A DNA stretch of 47,669 bases from an uncultured Clostridia bacterium (GTDB lineage Bacteria; Bacillota; Clostridia; TANB77; CAG-508). The notes under the pieces were generated by a model. It saw nothing but the letters and a program-made list of their open reading frames with translations. It ran no database searches and was not told the DNA's origin. Positions 1 to 9,146 of the stretch are shown here, one piece after another; within the stretch, counting starts at the first letter, position 1; the number at the start of each line of letters is the position of its first letter. The stretch lies in assembly GCA_948485625.1 (NCBI GenBank), contig CAOMRW010000014.1, positions 1 to 47,669 on the forward strand, written 5' to 3'. Made by a program: the position numbers and the translations under genes.

Positions 1-36
1 TTGAATAAAAATATATTATTATATTACAGCAAAAAA

Positions 37-72
37 TCGAAATTTGCAATCATTTCCCATCGCAAATTTCGA
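37..72 (-). terminator. Terminator downstream of dnaE
   Basis: An 11-bp perfect inverted repeat (37-47 with 62-72, arms TCGAAATTTGC and its complement) encloses a 14-base loop. On the minus strand it is followed by a run of six T. It lies 35 bases beyond the dnaE stop, so it reads as a Rho-independent terminator. Confidence 0.7.
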
Positions 73-106
73 CATTTAACTTCTATTACAACTATCTTAG
101 GCTATA

Positions 107-3100
107 TCATAACATAATTTCATCAAAGATCTTTTTAATTTCATCATTATAATAGATTGCACCACATGGCTTAATTTCCTCAGCAATCTTAATTTGAATA
201 TTCATATTATTCTTATCTCCTGAAAAATACTTAATAGCACTTCTCAATTTATCTTTCTTTTCTTCTGACAAACTAGTAATATCAAATGTAACAACCTTAG
301 GTTTTTCCTCACCAAAATCTTTTATTTCATTTGCAATAATAGTTGCATCTCCATCTTCTCTTATGCTCAAACGTCCATCAACAATAACAATATTTTCTTC
401 AATTAAACTTTTACCTGCATTTATTACTGTATTCTCAAATGCAATAACTTCAGCTATTCCATATAAATCTTCAACAGTTATAAAAGCCATAATCTTATTA
501 TTTTTCGTATATTTTTTCTTAATGGATGTTATTATACCTGCATATTTAACTTTTTGACCATCTATAAATTTATTCTTTGCTACTAAATTCTGTGCTTGAA
601 TATTATTCAAATCTGCATTCAAATTCTCTTCATCTACTTGTGAATTTAAACCAGATAAATCTATAGTATTTATATTTGTCAAATGCATAATCTGTTCTTT
701 AAGTTTTTCTAAAGGATGACCTGATATATATATTCCAAGCATTTCTTTTTCCATTGATAATAATTCTTTTTCTGGTAATTCATCATATTCTTCAAACTTA
801 TATTTCTGTTTTTCTAATTCTTCTTTTTCTTCTTCTGTACCTATATCAAACATAGATACTTGTCCACTAAAAGCTTTCTTCTTACCACCTTGTATTGTAT
901 CAATAATTGCTTCAAAAGATGCTAATAAAGTTGCTCTCGTTTGTTCAAATTCTTCAAATACTCCTGCTTTTATTAAACTTTCTACACATTTTTTATTTAC
1001 TTGTGTATCTGCTATTCTTTCACAAAAATCTGTAAATCCTTTATAATCACCATTTTCATTTCTTTCTTTTACAATATTTTGTACTGGCACTGTTCCAACA
1101 TTTTTTATACTTCCTAGTCCAAAACGTATTTTACCATTTTCAACAGTGAATTTTTCAAAACTTTTATTAATATCGGGTTTTAAGATTTCTATTCCTAATC
1201 TTTTACATTCATCTATATATTGTGGTACTTTATCTAAGTTTCCTAAATAACTATTTAAAGTTGCTGCCATAAATTCTGCTGGATAATATGCTTTCAAATA
1301 TGCTGTTCTATATGATACTACTGCATAACATGCTGCATGTGATTTATTAAATGCATATTTTGCAAATTCTGCCATTTCATCAAATATTTTATCTGCTGAT
1401 TTTTCATCTATTCCATTTCTTACACATCCTGGAACAATTATATTTCCCTCTTCATCAACTTGACCATTAATAAATACTTCTCTTTCTTTTTCCATTACAT
1501 CAAGTTTTTTCTTTCCCATTGCTCTTCTTACTAAATCTGCTCTTCCAAGAGAATACCCTGCTAAGTCTCTTACTATTTGCATAACTTGTTCCTGGTATAC
1601 CATACATCCATATGTTACATTTAATATTGGTTCTAGACTTGGATGTGTATATTCATTATGCCCTGGATGTTGTTTTCCTTTTATATATCTTGGAATTTGG
1701 TCCATTGGTCCTGGTCTATATAATGAAACTCCAGCTATTAAATCTTCTAAGCAATCTGGTTTTAATTCTTTCATAAAGTTTGTCATACCTTGTGACTCAA
1801 ATTGGAATATTCCTGAAGTATTTCCTTCTTGCCATAATTTATATACTTTAGAATCTGACATTTCTTGATCAAACTCTATATCTACTCCATGGTTTTGTTT
1901 TACCATATCTATTGTATTTTGAATTACTGATAAGTTTCGTAATCCTAAAAAATCCATTTTTAAAAGTCCTAATTCTTCAAGTGTTGTCATTATAAATTGA
2001 GTATTTATCTGTCCATCTCTTACATAAAGTGGTACATATGTATCTACTGGATCTTTTGTAATAACAACTCCACATGCATGTGTTGATGCCTGCCTCGGCA
2101 TTCCCTCTAATGCCATCGCTATATCTAATATTTTTTTTACTTGCTCATCTGTTTCATATCTGTCACTTAATTCTTTATTTTGTTCTAATGCCTTTTTTAT
2201 TGTAATATGAATTTCATTTGGTATCATTTTAGCCAAACTATCTGCATCTGCATATGGATAGTCTAAAACCCTTGCTACGTCACGTATTACCATTTTGGCA
2301 GCCATTGTTCCAAATGTAATTATTTGTGATACATGATCATGTCCATATTTTTCTGCTACATAGTCTATTACTTCTTGTCTTCTTTCATCTGAAAAGTCAA
2401 CGTCAAAATCTGGCATACTTATTCTATCTGGATTTAAGAATCTTTCAAATAGTAGTCCATATTTAATTGGGTCAATATCTGTAATTTCTATTGCATATGC
2501 TAAAATTGAACCAGCACCAGAGCCTCTTCCTGGTCCTACTGGTATATCATGTGTTTTTGCATAATTAATAAAATCCCATACTATTAAGTAATAATCTACA
2601 TATCCCATTTTTTTAATTATACTTAATTCATATTCTGCTCTTTTTTGTATTTCTTCTGATAAATTTTTTCCATATCTTTTTTCTAATCCCTTATCACACA
2701 ATTCTTTTAAGAAATCATAGTGTGTTGGATATTCTGGTGGAACATCATAATTTGGAAGTTTTGTATTTCCGAATTCGAATTCCACATTACATTTTTCTGC
2801 TATTTTAACTGTATTTTCTATTGCATCTGGAAATGCTGAAAAATATTCTGACATTTCTTCTGGTGATTTTACATATAATTCTTCTGTATCAAATTTCATT
2901 CTGTCTTCATCACTCATTCTTTTTCCTGTTTGAATACATAACAATACTTCATGATTATATGCATCTTCTTTTTTCAGATAATGTGCATCATTTGTTGCTA
3001 CTAATGGTATATTTAACTTTCTTGATAATTGAACTAACTTTTGATTTGCTAATACTTGTTCATTTATTCCATTATTTTGAATTTCTAAATAATAGTCTTC

Positions 3101-3601
3101 TCCAAATATTTTTTTATGCCATAATGCTACTTCTTCTGCTTTTTCCATATTTCCATTTAATAATGCTTGGTTTACTTCTCCTGCTAGACATGCACTTAAA
3201 CAGACTAGTCCCTCACTGTATTGTTCTAATATGTTATGATCAATACGTGGCTTGTAATAATATCCATCAACAAATCCTAATGATACTAGCTTGCTTAGAT
3301 TTTTGTATCCCTCATTATTTTTTGCAAGTAATATTAGATGATAATAGTGGTTGTCTATTCCTGGTTCTTTATCAAATCTAGAACGTGGAGCAACATATAC
3401 TTCGCATCCTATTATTGGTTTTATATTTTCTTTTTTACATGCTTTATAAAAGTCAATAACTCCATACATTACTCCATGGTCTGTTATTGCTATTGAGTCC
3501 ATTCCTAGTTCTTTTGCTCTTACTGGTAGGTCTTTTATTCTGTTTGCTCCATCTAAGAGGCTATATTCACTGTGTATATGTAAGTGTACAAATTTTGACA
3601 T
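107..3601 (-). CDS. dnaE: DNA polymerase III subunit alpha (DnaE)
   Basis: Replicative C-family DNA polymerase, 1164 residues. The N-terminal PHP domain covers about residues 4-210 and starts with HLHIHSEYSLLDG and ITDHG. The polymerase core carries GPGRGSGAGS near 357-366 and the catalytic-aspartate motif PDFDVDF at 397-403. Helix-hairpin-helix and OB-fold regions fill the C-terminal third, with the OB region around 'VKYAGIITSIKKKYTKNNK'. The length and order are those of the DnaE type rather than PolC, because no DnaQ-like exonuclease is inserted. The ATG follows GGAAGAAAAAAT, and a good sigma-A promoter lies 40 bases upstream. In Firmicutes DnaE works with PolC at the fork. Assignment is secure at family level. 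Confidence 0.97.
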   Translation of the reverse strand: MSKFVHLHIHSEYSLLDGANRIKDLPVRAKELGMDSIAITDHGVMYGVIDFYKACKKENIKPIIGCEVYVAPRSRFDKEPGIDNHYYHLILLAKNNEGYKNLSKLVSLGFVDGYYYKPRIDHNILEQYSEGLVCLSACLAGEVNQALLNGNMEKAEEVALWHKKIFGEDYYLEIQNNGINEQVLANQKLVQLSRKLNIPLVATNDAHYLKKEDAYNHEVLLCIQTGKRMSDEDRMKFDTEELYVKSPEEMSEYFSAFPDAIENTVKIAEKCNVEFEFGNTKLPNYDVPPEYPTHYDFLKELCDKGLEKRYGKNLSEEIQKRAEYELSIIKKMGYVDYYLIVWDFINYAKTHDIPVGPGRGSGAGSILAYAIEITDIDPIKYGLLFERFLNPDRISMPDFDVDFSDERRQEVIDYVAEKYGHDHVSQIITFGTMAAKMVIRDVARVLDYPYADADSLAKMIPNEIHITIKKALEQNKELSDRYETDEQVKKILDIAMALEGMPRQASTHACGVVITKDPVDTYVPLYVRDGQINTQFIMTTLEELGLLKMDFLGLRNLSVIQNTIDMVKQNHGVDIEFDQEMSDSKVYKLWQEGNTSGIFQFESQGMTNFMKELKPDCLEDLIAGVSLYRPGPMDQIPRYIKGKQHPGHNEYTHPSLEPILNVTYGCMVYQEQVMQIVRDLAGYSLGRADLVRRAMGKKKLDVMEKEREVFINGQVDEEGNIIVPGCVRNGIDEKSADKIFDEMAEFAKYAFNKSHAACYAVVSYRTAYLKAYYPAEFMAATLNSYLGNLDKVPQYIDECKRLGIEILKPDINKSFEKFTVENGKIRFGLGSIKNVGTVPVQNIVKERNENGDYKGFTDFCERIADTQVNKKCVESLIKAGVFEEFEQTRATLLASFEAIIDTIQGGKKKAFSGQVSMFDIGTEEEKEELEKQKYKFEEYDELPEKELLSMEKEMLGIYISGHPLEKLKEQIMHLTNINTIDLSGLNSQVDEENLNADLNNIQAQNLVAKNKFIDGQKVKYAGIITSIKKKYTKNNKIMAFITVEDLYGIAEVIAFENTVINAGKSLIEENIVIVDGRLSIREDGDATIIANEIKDFGEEKPKVVTFDITSLSEEKKDKLRSAIKYFSGDKNNMNIQIKIAEEIKPCGAIYYNDEIKKIFDEIML

Positions 3602-3640
3602 ATTTTTTCTTCCTTTTCTTAGTTTAGTTTTGATTTTTTG

Positions 3641-3670
3641 ATTATATCATAAAAAATTAAAAAAAGACAA
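3641..3670 (-). promoter_or_regulatory. Sigma-A promoter of dnaE
   Basis: On the minus strand TTGTCT (-35, complement of 3665-3670) is followed after 18 bases by TATAAT (-10, complement of 3641-3646). The -10 is about 40 bases before the dnaE ATG. Confidence 0.75.
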
Positions 3671-3678
3671 CGAAAAAA

Positions 3679-3704
3679 TGTAAAGAACTCTAAAATTCTT
3701 TACA
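3679..3704 (-). terminator. Terminator of the pilin/FGE-like gene
   Basis: Nine-base arms TGTAAAGAA (3679-3687) and TTCTTTACA (3696-3704) flank an 8-base loop. They are followed on the minus strand by TTTTTTCG. It lies 35 bases beyond the stop at 3739 and just upstream of the dnaE promoter. Confidence 0.75.
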
Positions 3705-3738
3705 CTTTTCCCAATTCATAAAATTATAATGTAATTTT

Positions 3739-6093
3739 TTAATCGTTAGGAGTCAATACTGTACGGAAACCAAAGTTGTTATATACAGAACCATTAAATC
3801 TTTGAACGCAAAAAATTCCTTTAGGAGTCGTATCAAAATGGCTTCCACCATTAATGAAAAATGGTGTACCTGAAGATGTTATTTGTCCAATATTTGCAAA
3901 CCAGCTTTTTAGTTCATCAGTGGCTTGATCTTTGTTATATTTACCTCCTGTATTTACCTCTTTTGTTGCATCTCCTATTTTTCCACAATTATATATTATA
4001 TTATTTCCTGCACCTATTAAATTTGGATTATTATATTTAGTTGCATATTTTGTACTACTTGATTCTGTTGTTAATCCTGTTGCTTCTGTCCATCCTAATT
4101 CCTCAAATCTATTATTTTTATCTACACTATTGAATCCTGATATACTTTCAAATAATCCTCCTGACATATCATATATTCCATATACATTTCCTGTTGTACT
4201 TTGATTTGTATTAGTTAAATATGCAACATCTTCTCCACCACCTGTATATCCATCTTCATTAAGGTTTATTGAAATTTCTTTTCCATTTCTTCCATATGCA
4301 CTATGTGCTAAATAAGCAACTGCTCCCCATTCACTATTTTTTGTCATATGGCTATTCATATAGCTTTTCTTTCCACTATAAATCTCTGTTCCATCTACAT
4401 TCTTTCCAGCCTCCTTATCAATATTTGTACCTATATACCCATATGTTGCTGTTATTGAAGCTGTATATTGTCCACCTATTGTTGATATTCCAACTGTACT
4501 TTGAACTCCATATATACTTTTTAAATCATTTTCTGTTTCTCTACTTATTTCAAATTTTGCAAACCAGAATCCTGATAACTTATTACTCCATCCTCCCATA
4601 TCTATATTATCATCAAATGCTGGATGTACTATATACTTTTCTCCATTATAATCTACTGTATTTACTCCTTCATCTAGTTTTAATCTTAATGCTCCATCTG
4701 TCGCTCTCCATTGTCCATATCCATCATAATATCCTGTTGGTGTTGTACTTGTTTGACTTGCATAATATGTTATTCTATATGCATATCTTGGTATCCATAC
4801 AAAATAACTTTCATTTGCTGTTCTGGCATTTGCCCATTCATTTTGTCCATAATTATACCAATTTGAATCTGTATTTGTTGTTGGTACTATATTATTTGAA
4901 GTATTCCATTTTATTGGAGTCATTGATTCTCCACCTGATGTTAATACTGGTGCATTTGGACTACTTACTACTTCTTTTGTATCATCTTTTAACCATATTA
5001 CATCTATCTTTCCATACTCTGTTGAGAATGTTGTTCCTTTTACTTCCTCATCATTTTCATTTGGTCTAATTGGTATCTCAGTTATTGTACAACTCTTCAC
5101 ATCTGATATATTTCCTGCATTATCTTTTACCCATACATAATATGTTCCTATTTCTTTTACTGAATATTCAAAATTATCTTTTGATAATGGTATCCATCCA
5201 TTTGCATTTACATCTGGCGTTGTATTTGTTGTACTTACATAATATCCTGCAAGTCCACCTACCCCTTCATCTACTACATTTGTTGCTATAATTCTTCCTG
5301 TAGCTGAAGTCTCTGGTATATTTCCTATTACTGGTTTTATTTTATCAATATTTAATATATTACCTGTTGTATATCCTCCTGCTTTTGTTCCACTCCATAA
5401 TCTAACGTAAATAGGACCATTTTGTTGCATTACTATTGGTGATTTATAATCTTTCCAATCTGATTCACTTGTTCCAGTTTTTGAATATTGTATTGTATAT
5501 CCACTTATTTTTACATTAATTTGAACTGTTACATCTGTATTTGTTAATTTACTTGGAGATGGTATTAATTCAATATCACTTTGTTTTAAATCTGGTGGTA
5601 CTGTTCCAGCATCTCCTCCTGTTTGATTATCTCCTGTAGTATTATCTCCTCCTGTAATACTATTATTTCCACCAGTTTGATTTCCTCCACCAACATCATC
5701 ATCCTTCTCTATATATCTAACTTTTTCTGGTGTTACAATAAAAATATATCCTTCCTTAGTAACCACTCTTATAGTCTTTTCATCTTCTATTGTTACTTTA
5801 GCCTCTTTAAATATCTCATCATTTTCAATTTCTTCTTTATATTTATCCATATAATCTTGATTTGTAACTTCTTTTTTAGCCTTTTTCAATTTCATTCTGT
5901 TACCTATATTCTCTAATGCCTCTTCATATCTTGCTATTAACGCCTTTTCCTCTGCTTTATTTGTTTTTTGTAAAAGTCCATGTTCACCTGTTAAAGCAAT
6001 TAATGATATACTTGCTAATATTAAAAGAACTACTATTGTTATAACTAAAGTAATTATTGTTATCCCTTTTTCTTTCATAATTTTTTCTATCAT
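3739..6093 (-). CDS. Pseudopilin-anchored surface protein with Ig-like repeats and an FGE/C-type-lectin-fold C-terminus
   Basis: 784 residues, no named gene recognised. Residues 1-33 form a prepilin-type leader: basic head, Gly10, then a hydrophobic stretch beginning ITIITLVITI, with Thr where classical pilins have Glu5. A charged helix (about 45-100) and a short beta region follow, then a Gly/Asn/Thr-rich linker (131-168). Two Ig-like segments (about 175-340) contain 'YYVWVKDNAGNIS'. From about 420 the sequence follows the formylglycine-generating-enzyme (SUMF1-like) fold: YFVWIPRYAYR, FWFAKFEIS, NSEWGAVAYLA, GIYDMSGGLFE, and the end GGS...GFRTVL. This suggests an exported protein displaying a ligand-binding domain; catalytic FGE activity is not implied. 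Start: AAAGGATG precedes the ATG at 6093. The last 36 codons resemble a retroelement variable region, described separately. Confidence 0.8.
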   Translation of the reverse strand: MIEKIMKEKGITIITLVITIVVLLILASISLIALTGEHGLLQKTNKAEEKALIARYEEALENIGNRMKLKKAKKEVTNQDYMDKYKEEIENDEIFKEAKVTIEDEKTIRVVTKEGYIFIVTPEKVRYIEKDDDVGGGNQTGGNNSITGGDNTTGDNQTGGDAGTVPPDLKQSDIELIPSPSKLTNTDVTVQINVKISGYTIQYSKTGTSESDWKDYKSPIVMQQNGPIYVRLWSGTKAGGYTTGNILNIDKIKPVIGNIPETSATGRIIATNVVDEGVGGLAGYYVSTTNTTPDVNANGWIPLSKDNFEYSVKEIGTYYVWVKDNAGNISDVKSCTITEIPIRPNENDEEVKGTTFSTEYGKIDVIWLKDDTKEVVSSPNAPVLTSGGESMTPIKWNTSNNIVPTTNTDSNWYNYGQNEWANARTANESYFVWIPRYAYRITYYASQTSTTPTGYYDGYGQWRATDGALRLKLDEGVNTVDYNGEKYIVHPAFDDNIDMGGWSNKLSGFWFAKFEISRETENDLKSIYGVQSTVGISTIGGQYTASITATYGYIGTNIDKEAGKNVDGTEIYSGKKSYMNSHMTKNSEWGAVAYLAHSAYGRNGKEISINLNEDGYTGGGEDVAYLTNTNQSTTGNVYGIYDMSGGLFESISGFNSVDKNNRFEELGWTEATGLTTESSSTKYATKYNNPNLIGAGNNIIYNCGKIGDATKEVNTGGKYNKDQATDELKSWFANIGQITSSGTPFFINGGSHFDTTPKGIFCVQRFNGSVYNNFGFRTVLTPND
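3742..3849 (-). other. Candidate variable repeat (DGR target-like 3' end)
   Basis: These are the last 36 codons of the pilin/FGE-like gene (residues 749-784). They run from GGS to GFRTVLTPND, the pattern of C-type-lectin-fold proteins diversified by retroelements. At the places where such proteins vary, the codons are CAT, TTT, GAT, TGC, GTT, TTT, TCT, TAT and TTT. All nine end in T or C, as expected for mutated AAY codons. The invariant end (TTC CGT ACA GTA TTG) uses codons uncommon elsewhere in the window. No reverse transcriptase or template repeat is present here, so the role is inferred. Confidence 0.45.
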
Positions 6094-6164
6094 TCTATTT
6101 TCATCCTTTATATATTTTTTAAACCTTTAATTAGGTCTTTTCATAATTTTTATTAAATAAAAAA

Positions 6165-6629
6165 CTATTTTTTTGTAATACTAAAATCATAAGCATTTGC
6201 ATAATCAAAAGTTGCACTTGTACTAAATTGTGTACTCTCTCCAGGCTCTAGTTTTCCTAAAAATGCTGATATTGTTACTATTTCATTTCCAGACTTATCT
6301 AACACCTTAACATCTACTGGATATCCTCCTCTGGTTATTCCTGAAGTATTTTTAGCTGTACCTAATAATAATGTAACATTGTTTTTTTCTGTTAGTTGAA
6401 AATCACTAATTTCAATTCCATCAATTTTCTTTGTTTCTTTCAATTTACTACTATTATTTAATCTAGTACCATCTTCTAATTTATCAACAAATTCTTCTTT
6501 TTCTATTATTGGTACTGTATTTTCATTAATGTCTTTTTCCTTATTTGTTTTACCTACAATAAATATAATAGCAACAAGAATTGTAATACCAACTAACACT
6601 GCTATCATTATTTTCTCATTCTTTTTCAT
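6165..6629 (-). CDS. Membrane-anchored FxLYD-like protein
   Basis: 154 residues. Residues 7-26 form one hydrophobic segment after a Lys-rich start, making a signal anchor without a lipobox cysteine. A polar linker follows to about residue 70. The rest is a small beta domain of the FxLYD/DUF3426 style: 'IEISDFQLTEKNNVTLL', a central 'KVLDKSGNEI', then 'LGKLEPGESTQFS'. Such domains sit on the outer face of the membrane and are thought to bind or stabilise partners; no function is known for this one. The RBS GGGAGG lies well placed before the ATG. It is 70 bases upstream of the pilin/FGE-like gene on the same strand and may be co-transcribed with it. Confidence 0.65.
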   Translation of the reverse strand: MKKNEKIMIAVLVGITILVAIIFIVGKTNKEKDINENTVPIIEKEEFVDKLEDGTRLNNSSKLKETKKIDGIEISDFQLTEKNNVTLLLGTAKNTSGITRGGYPVDVKVLDKSGNEIVTISAFLGKLEPGESTQFSTSATFDYANAYDFSITKK

Positions 6630-6683
6630 TTTTCTTTCCTCCCTCTTTTGTTCTATGTAATTATATTACATTTTTCAACTATA

Positions 6684-6713
6684 TTTATATCATAAGTTAT
6701 AATATAATTTCAA
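6684..6713 (-). promoter_or_regulatory. Probable promoter of the FxLYD-like gene
   Basis: The minus strand has TTGAAA (complement of 6708-6713), an 18-base gap and TATAAA (complement of 6684-6689), about 55 bases before the ATG at 6629. Confidence 0.5.
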
Positions 6714-6745
6714 CATTTTTTATACAAATAAAACATAAAAATTAA

Positions 6746-6778
6746 AGAACAAACTTCAACAAAGTCAAAGTTTGTTCT
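6746..6778 (-). terminator. Terminator after the 105-residue gene
   Basis: Arms AGAACAAACTT (6746-6756) and AAGTTTGTTCT (6768-6778) are perfect complements over 11 bp. TTTAATTTTT follows on the minus strand, seven bases after the stop of the gene at 6786. Confidence 0.75.
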
Positions 6779-6785
6779 AATAACA

Positions 6786-7103
6786 TTATTCTACACAATA
6801 TCCATTCAATACAGACCAAACAATATTATGCAGTCTTCTAATTTTCAACACATTTAAAGTTCCGTCAATTTCATAACTAAACATAGGAATATCCTGTGTT
6901 TCATTAAAATCTTGATTAATAATAATTTTATCAACAACAGGAATAATTTCAATCATTTTTTTTGAAATCTCATTATTTCCAGGAACTCCTCCATATCCAA
7001 TAACAAAACCATTAAAAATCGCATACATTTTTTCTCTTTCGATTTTTTTAAAATAAGTTTTCTTATCACAGACCCATTGAAAATCAATATCAACTTTTTT
7101 CAT
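6786..7103 (-). CDS. Hypothetical protein, 105 residues
   Basis: Not recognised. A soluble, mixed alpha/beta sequence without a signal peptide or membrane segment. It has aromatic patches (FQWVCDKKTYF near the start, RRLHNIVWSVLNGYC at the end) and a central 'EIIPVVDKIIINQDF' strand region. The start is well supported by GAAGGAGG seven bases before the ATG. It is a single-gene unit: a strong promoter at 7224-7252, a structured leader of about 110 bases, and a terminator directly behind it. The leader can form two alternative pairings, one of which covers the RBS. Confidence 0.6.
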   Translation of the reverse strand: MKKVDIDFQWVCDKKTYFKKIEREKMYAIFNGFVIGYGGVPGNNEISKKMIEIIPVVDKIIINQDFNETQDIPMFSYEIDGTLNVLKIRRLHNIVWSVLNGYCVE

Positions 7104-7217
7104 TTCGGTTCCTCCTTCAATATTTAATAAAATGAGTATTTAATACATTCGGAGGATCATAGAATAAAAATCTGCCCTCCGAAATACTTCGAAAGGCCTT
7201 TTATATGCCTTTTATGT
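7104..7217 (-). promoter_or_regulatory. Structured leader that may switch RBS access
   Basis: On the minus strand TTCGGAGG (complement of 7176-7183) pairs perfectly over 8 bases with CCTCCGAA (complement of 7148-7155). The same CCTCC block is also complementary to the RBS GGAGGA just before the ATG at 7103. The two pairings exclude each other, which is the layout of a translational on/off switch. I cannot match it to a named riboswitch class. Confidence 0.4.
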
Positions 7218-7223
7218 TACATG

Positions 7224-7252
7224 ATTATAACATTCAATTACAAATATTGCAA
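7224..7252 (-). promoter_or_regulatory. Sigma-A promoter of the 105-residue gene
   Basis: TTGCAA (7247-7252), 17 bases, then TATAAT (complement of 7224-7229) on the minus strand. This implies a leader of roughly 110 bases. Confidence 0.75.
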
Positions 7253-7329
7253 TATTTTTTCATATTTTTTGCTTATATTTTGCACAAAACTAAACTTAAA
7301 TATGAAACAATTTGACAATTTTATATCTA

Positions 7330-8022
7330 CTACTTACAAAATCTATGCTTCCCAATAGTAACAGTCATAGGTCTTGACCAAATCCATTTATTTGTTGCAG
7401 TAGACGGATTAAAATAATAAATAGCACCATAACTTGGGTCCCAACCATTCAAAGCATCTTGAGCAGCTTTTCTAGCAGTTGAATTAGGCGTTAAATTAAT
7501 TTGTCCATCTCTTACTGCATCAAAAGCACCTGACTGATAAATTACCCCTGAAAGAGTATTTGGAAATGAACTACTTTTAACTCTATTCATACATACTGCA
7601 CCAACAGCAACTTGTCCTGTATAAGATTCTCCTCTAGCTTCACCATAAATTAATCTTGCTAACAAATTCAAATTACTATTATATGAAGATGACCCACTTG
7701 ATGAGCCAGAACTTGATGTCATTATTCCCATTGCTTTTAGTGTTGCTGGCCCTGCAATACCATCTACAGTCAAGCCATTTTTTCTTTGAAAATACTTTAC
7801 AGCATTTAATGTCTGTGTTCCATATATCCCATCTACATTTCCTGTATAATATCCCCACCTCTTCAATTTTGTTTGTATCTGTGTTACTTCATTTCCTCTT
7901 GAACCATACTTAGATAAAGTTTCTATAGTATTATTATTTCTATAAATAATATATCCTATTAGTGTTATACCTAATACTAATAGGATTATCATTGGTATTA
8001 TAATTTTCTTATTTCTTAACAT
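7330..8022 (-). CDS. sleB: SleB-type spore cortex / cell wall hydrolase
   Basis: 230 residues. A membrane anchor (about 8-27) is followed by a peptidoglycan-binding domain (about 39-97, 'VTQIQTKLKRWGYYTG' and 'VDGIYGTQTLNAV'). A Ser/Gly linker (103-113) joins it to a Hydrolase_2 domain (118-229) that starts LLARLIYGEARGE. Glu128 in that motif is the expected catalytic residue of SleB lytic transglycosylases, which open the spore cortex during germination. The domain order is the usual SleB one. Some Clostridia use the same architecture in vegetative wall turnover, so the germination role is likely but not proven. The RBS TAGGTGATGAA precedes the ATG. It follows holA on the same strand with an 85-base gap. 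Confidence 0.85.
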   Translation of the reverse strand: MLRNKKIIIPMIILLVLGITLIGYIIYRNNNTIETLSKYGSRGNEVTQIQTKLKRWGYYTGNVDGIYGTQTLNAVKYFQRKNGLTVDGIAGPATLKAMGIMTSSSGSSSGSSSYNSNLNLLARLIYGEARGESYTGQVAVGAVCMNRVKSSSFPNTLSGVIYQSGAFDAVRDGQINLTPNSTARKAAQDALNGWDPSYGAIYYFNPSTATNKWIWSRPMTVTIGKHRFCK

Positions 8023-8107
8023 TTCATCACCTATTATAAAATATTTTTATAATAGTTTTTCCATTTCTTTGCTTTTTATACATTATTTTAATATCCTAAC
8101 AATTTTA

Positions 8108-9130
8108 TCAAGAACAATATCTACACAAAATTGCTTCCAATCCAACCTGTAAATCAATTTTTCCATTTTTAAAATTATAATCCAAATCACATAACTCTTG
8201 TAAAATATTTCTTAAATCTCTTTCACCAAAATATTTAGATTGAACCTTATATTTAGTAGTTAAAAATGCCTGATTTGGCTTCAAATTCAAACTAGAAGTT
8301 AAATCCTTATTAGTATTTAAAGCAATTTTAGTAATATATATTTTTTTAAAGTGGTTATACAATGTAATTAATATTTTAGCCAATGGCTCTTTTGCATAAA
8401 TCAAATTTTTCAAAACTTGCAAAGCACTAGATATATCCTTTTTCCCTAAATCATCAGTTAAATCAAAAATTACACTTTCTAATTTTTTTATTGATAGTTT
8501 ATCAATATCCTCTTTTTTTATAGTTCCATTTTCACCAACATATTCAATCAGCTTTCTAATTTCATTTATCAAATCTTGCATATTTGTACCACAACACTCA
8601 ATAAAATATCTTATTGTCTGTGAATCAATTTGAACCTTATATCCATTACAAATTGCTTTCATCCTTTGTTCAATTTGTAATGGTTTTTGAAAATCAAACT
8701 TACATACCACACCATTATTTTCAATAACTTGATATACTTCTGCTTTATTATCCGCTTCTTCCTCTACAAATACTAATACAACAGAATCATTTATTATCTT
8801 TACATTCTCATTAATATATTGTATTAATTTATCTTTCAGTTTAGAAATATCACTTATTTTTTTCTTAGCCTCTTTTTTAAACAATCCTGTATTCCTAGCA
8901 ATAATCAATTTCTTTTCATATCCAAAACTTGGTGTCTCTATATCTGAAATAATCTCTTGTACATTTTGTTCATCAATTAAAATATAATTAATCCCTTTTA
9001 CACACTCACCAAACAGTGACTTTATCTTCTTTAGATTACTTTCTAATAAAAATAACTCTTCACCATATAAAAGATATAAACTATTTAATTTTCCTATTTT
9101 CAATTCTTTTTCTAAATTTTCTATTGTCAT
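8108..9130 (-). CDS. holA: DNA polymerase III subunit delta (HolA)
   Basis: 340 residues, normal family length. Delta is the clamp-loader subunit that opens the beta sliding clamp. The N-terminal AAA+-like domain contains 'LYLLYGEELFLLES' near residues 18-31 and lacks a Walker A motif, as expected for delta. The middle carries 'NMQDLINEIRKLIEYVG', the typical collar-linker helix, followed by 'VFDLTDDLGKKDISSALQVL'. The C-terminal helical domain ends in 'NGKIDLQVGLEAILCRYCS'. AAGGAGATATT precedes the ATG. Just upstream is a palindromic GGGACG repeat shared with the end of the debranching-enzyme gene. Confidence 0.93.
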   Translation of the reverse strand: MTIENLEKELKIGKLNSLYLLYGEELFLLESNLKKIKSLFGECVKGINYILIDEQNVQEIISDIETPSFGYEKKLIIARNTGLFKKEAKKKISDISKLKDKLIQYINENVKIINDSVVLVFVEEEADNKAEVYQVIENNGVVCKFDFQKPLQIEQRMKAICNGYKVQIDSQTIRYFIECCGTNMQDLINEIRKLIEYVGENGTIKKEDIDKLSIKKLESVIFDLTDDLGKKDISSALQVLKNLIYAKEPLAKILITLYNHFKKIYITKIALNTNKDLTSSLNLKPNQAFLTTKYKVQSKYFGERDLRNILQELCDLDYNFKNGKIDLQVGLEAILCRYCS

Positions 9131-9146
9131 AATATCTCCTTAATCA

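Noticed and set aside
4269..5291. Long plus-strand open frames opposite the pilin/FGE-like gene
   Set aside because: Leu/Tyr/His-rich translations are the usual antisense shadow of an AT-rich gene; no ribosome sites or family features.
3739..9130. Complete DGR cassette around the pilin/FGE-like gene
   Set aside because: No reverse transcriptase ORF, no accessory protein and no template repeat could be found in the window; only the target-like 3' end is reported.
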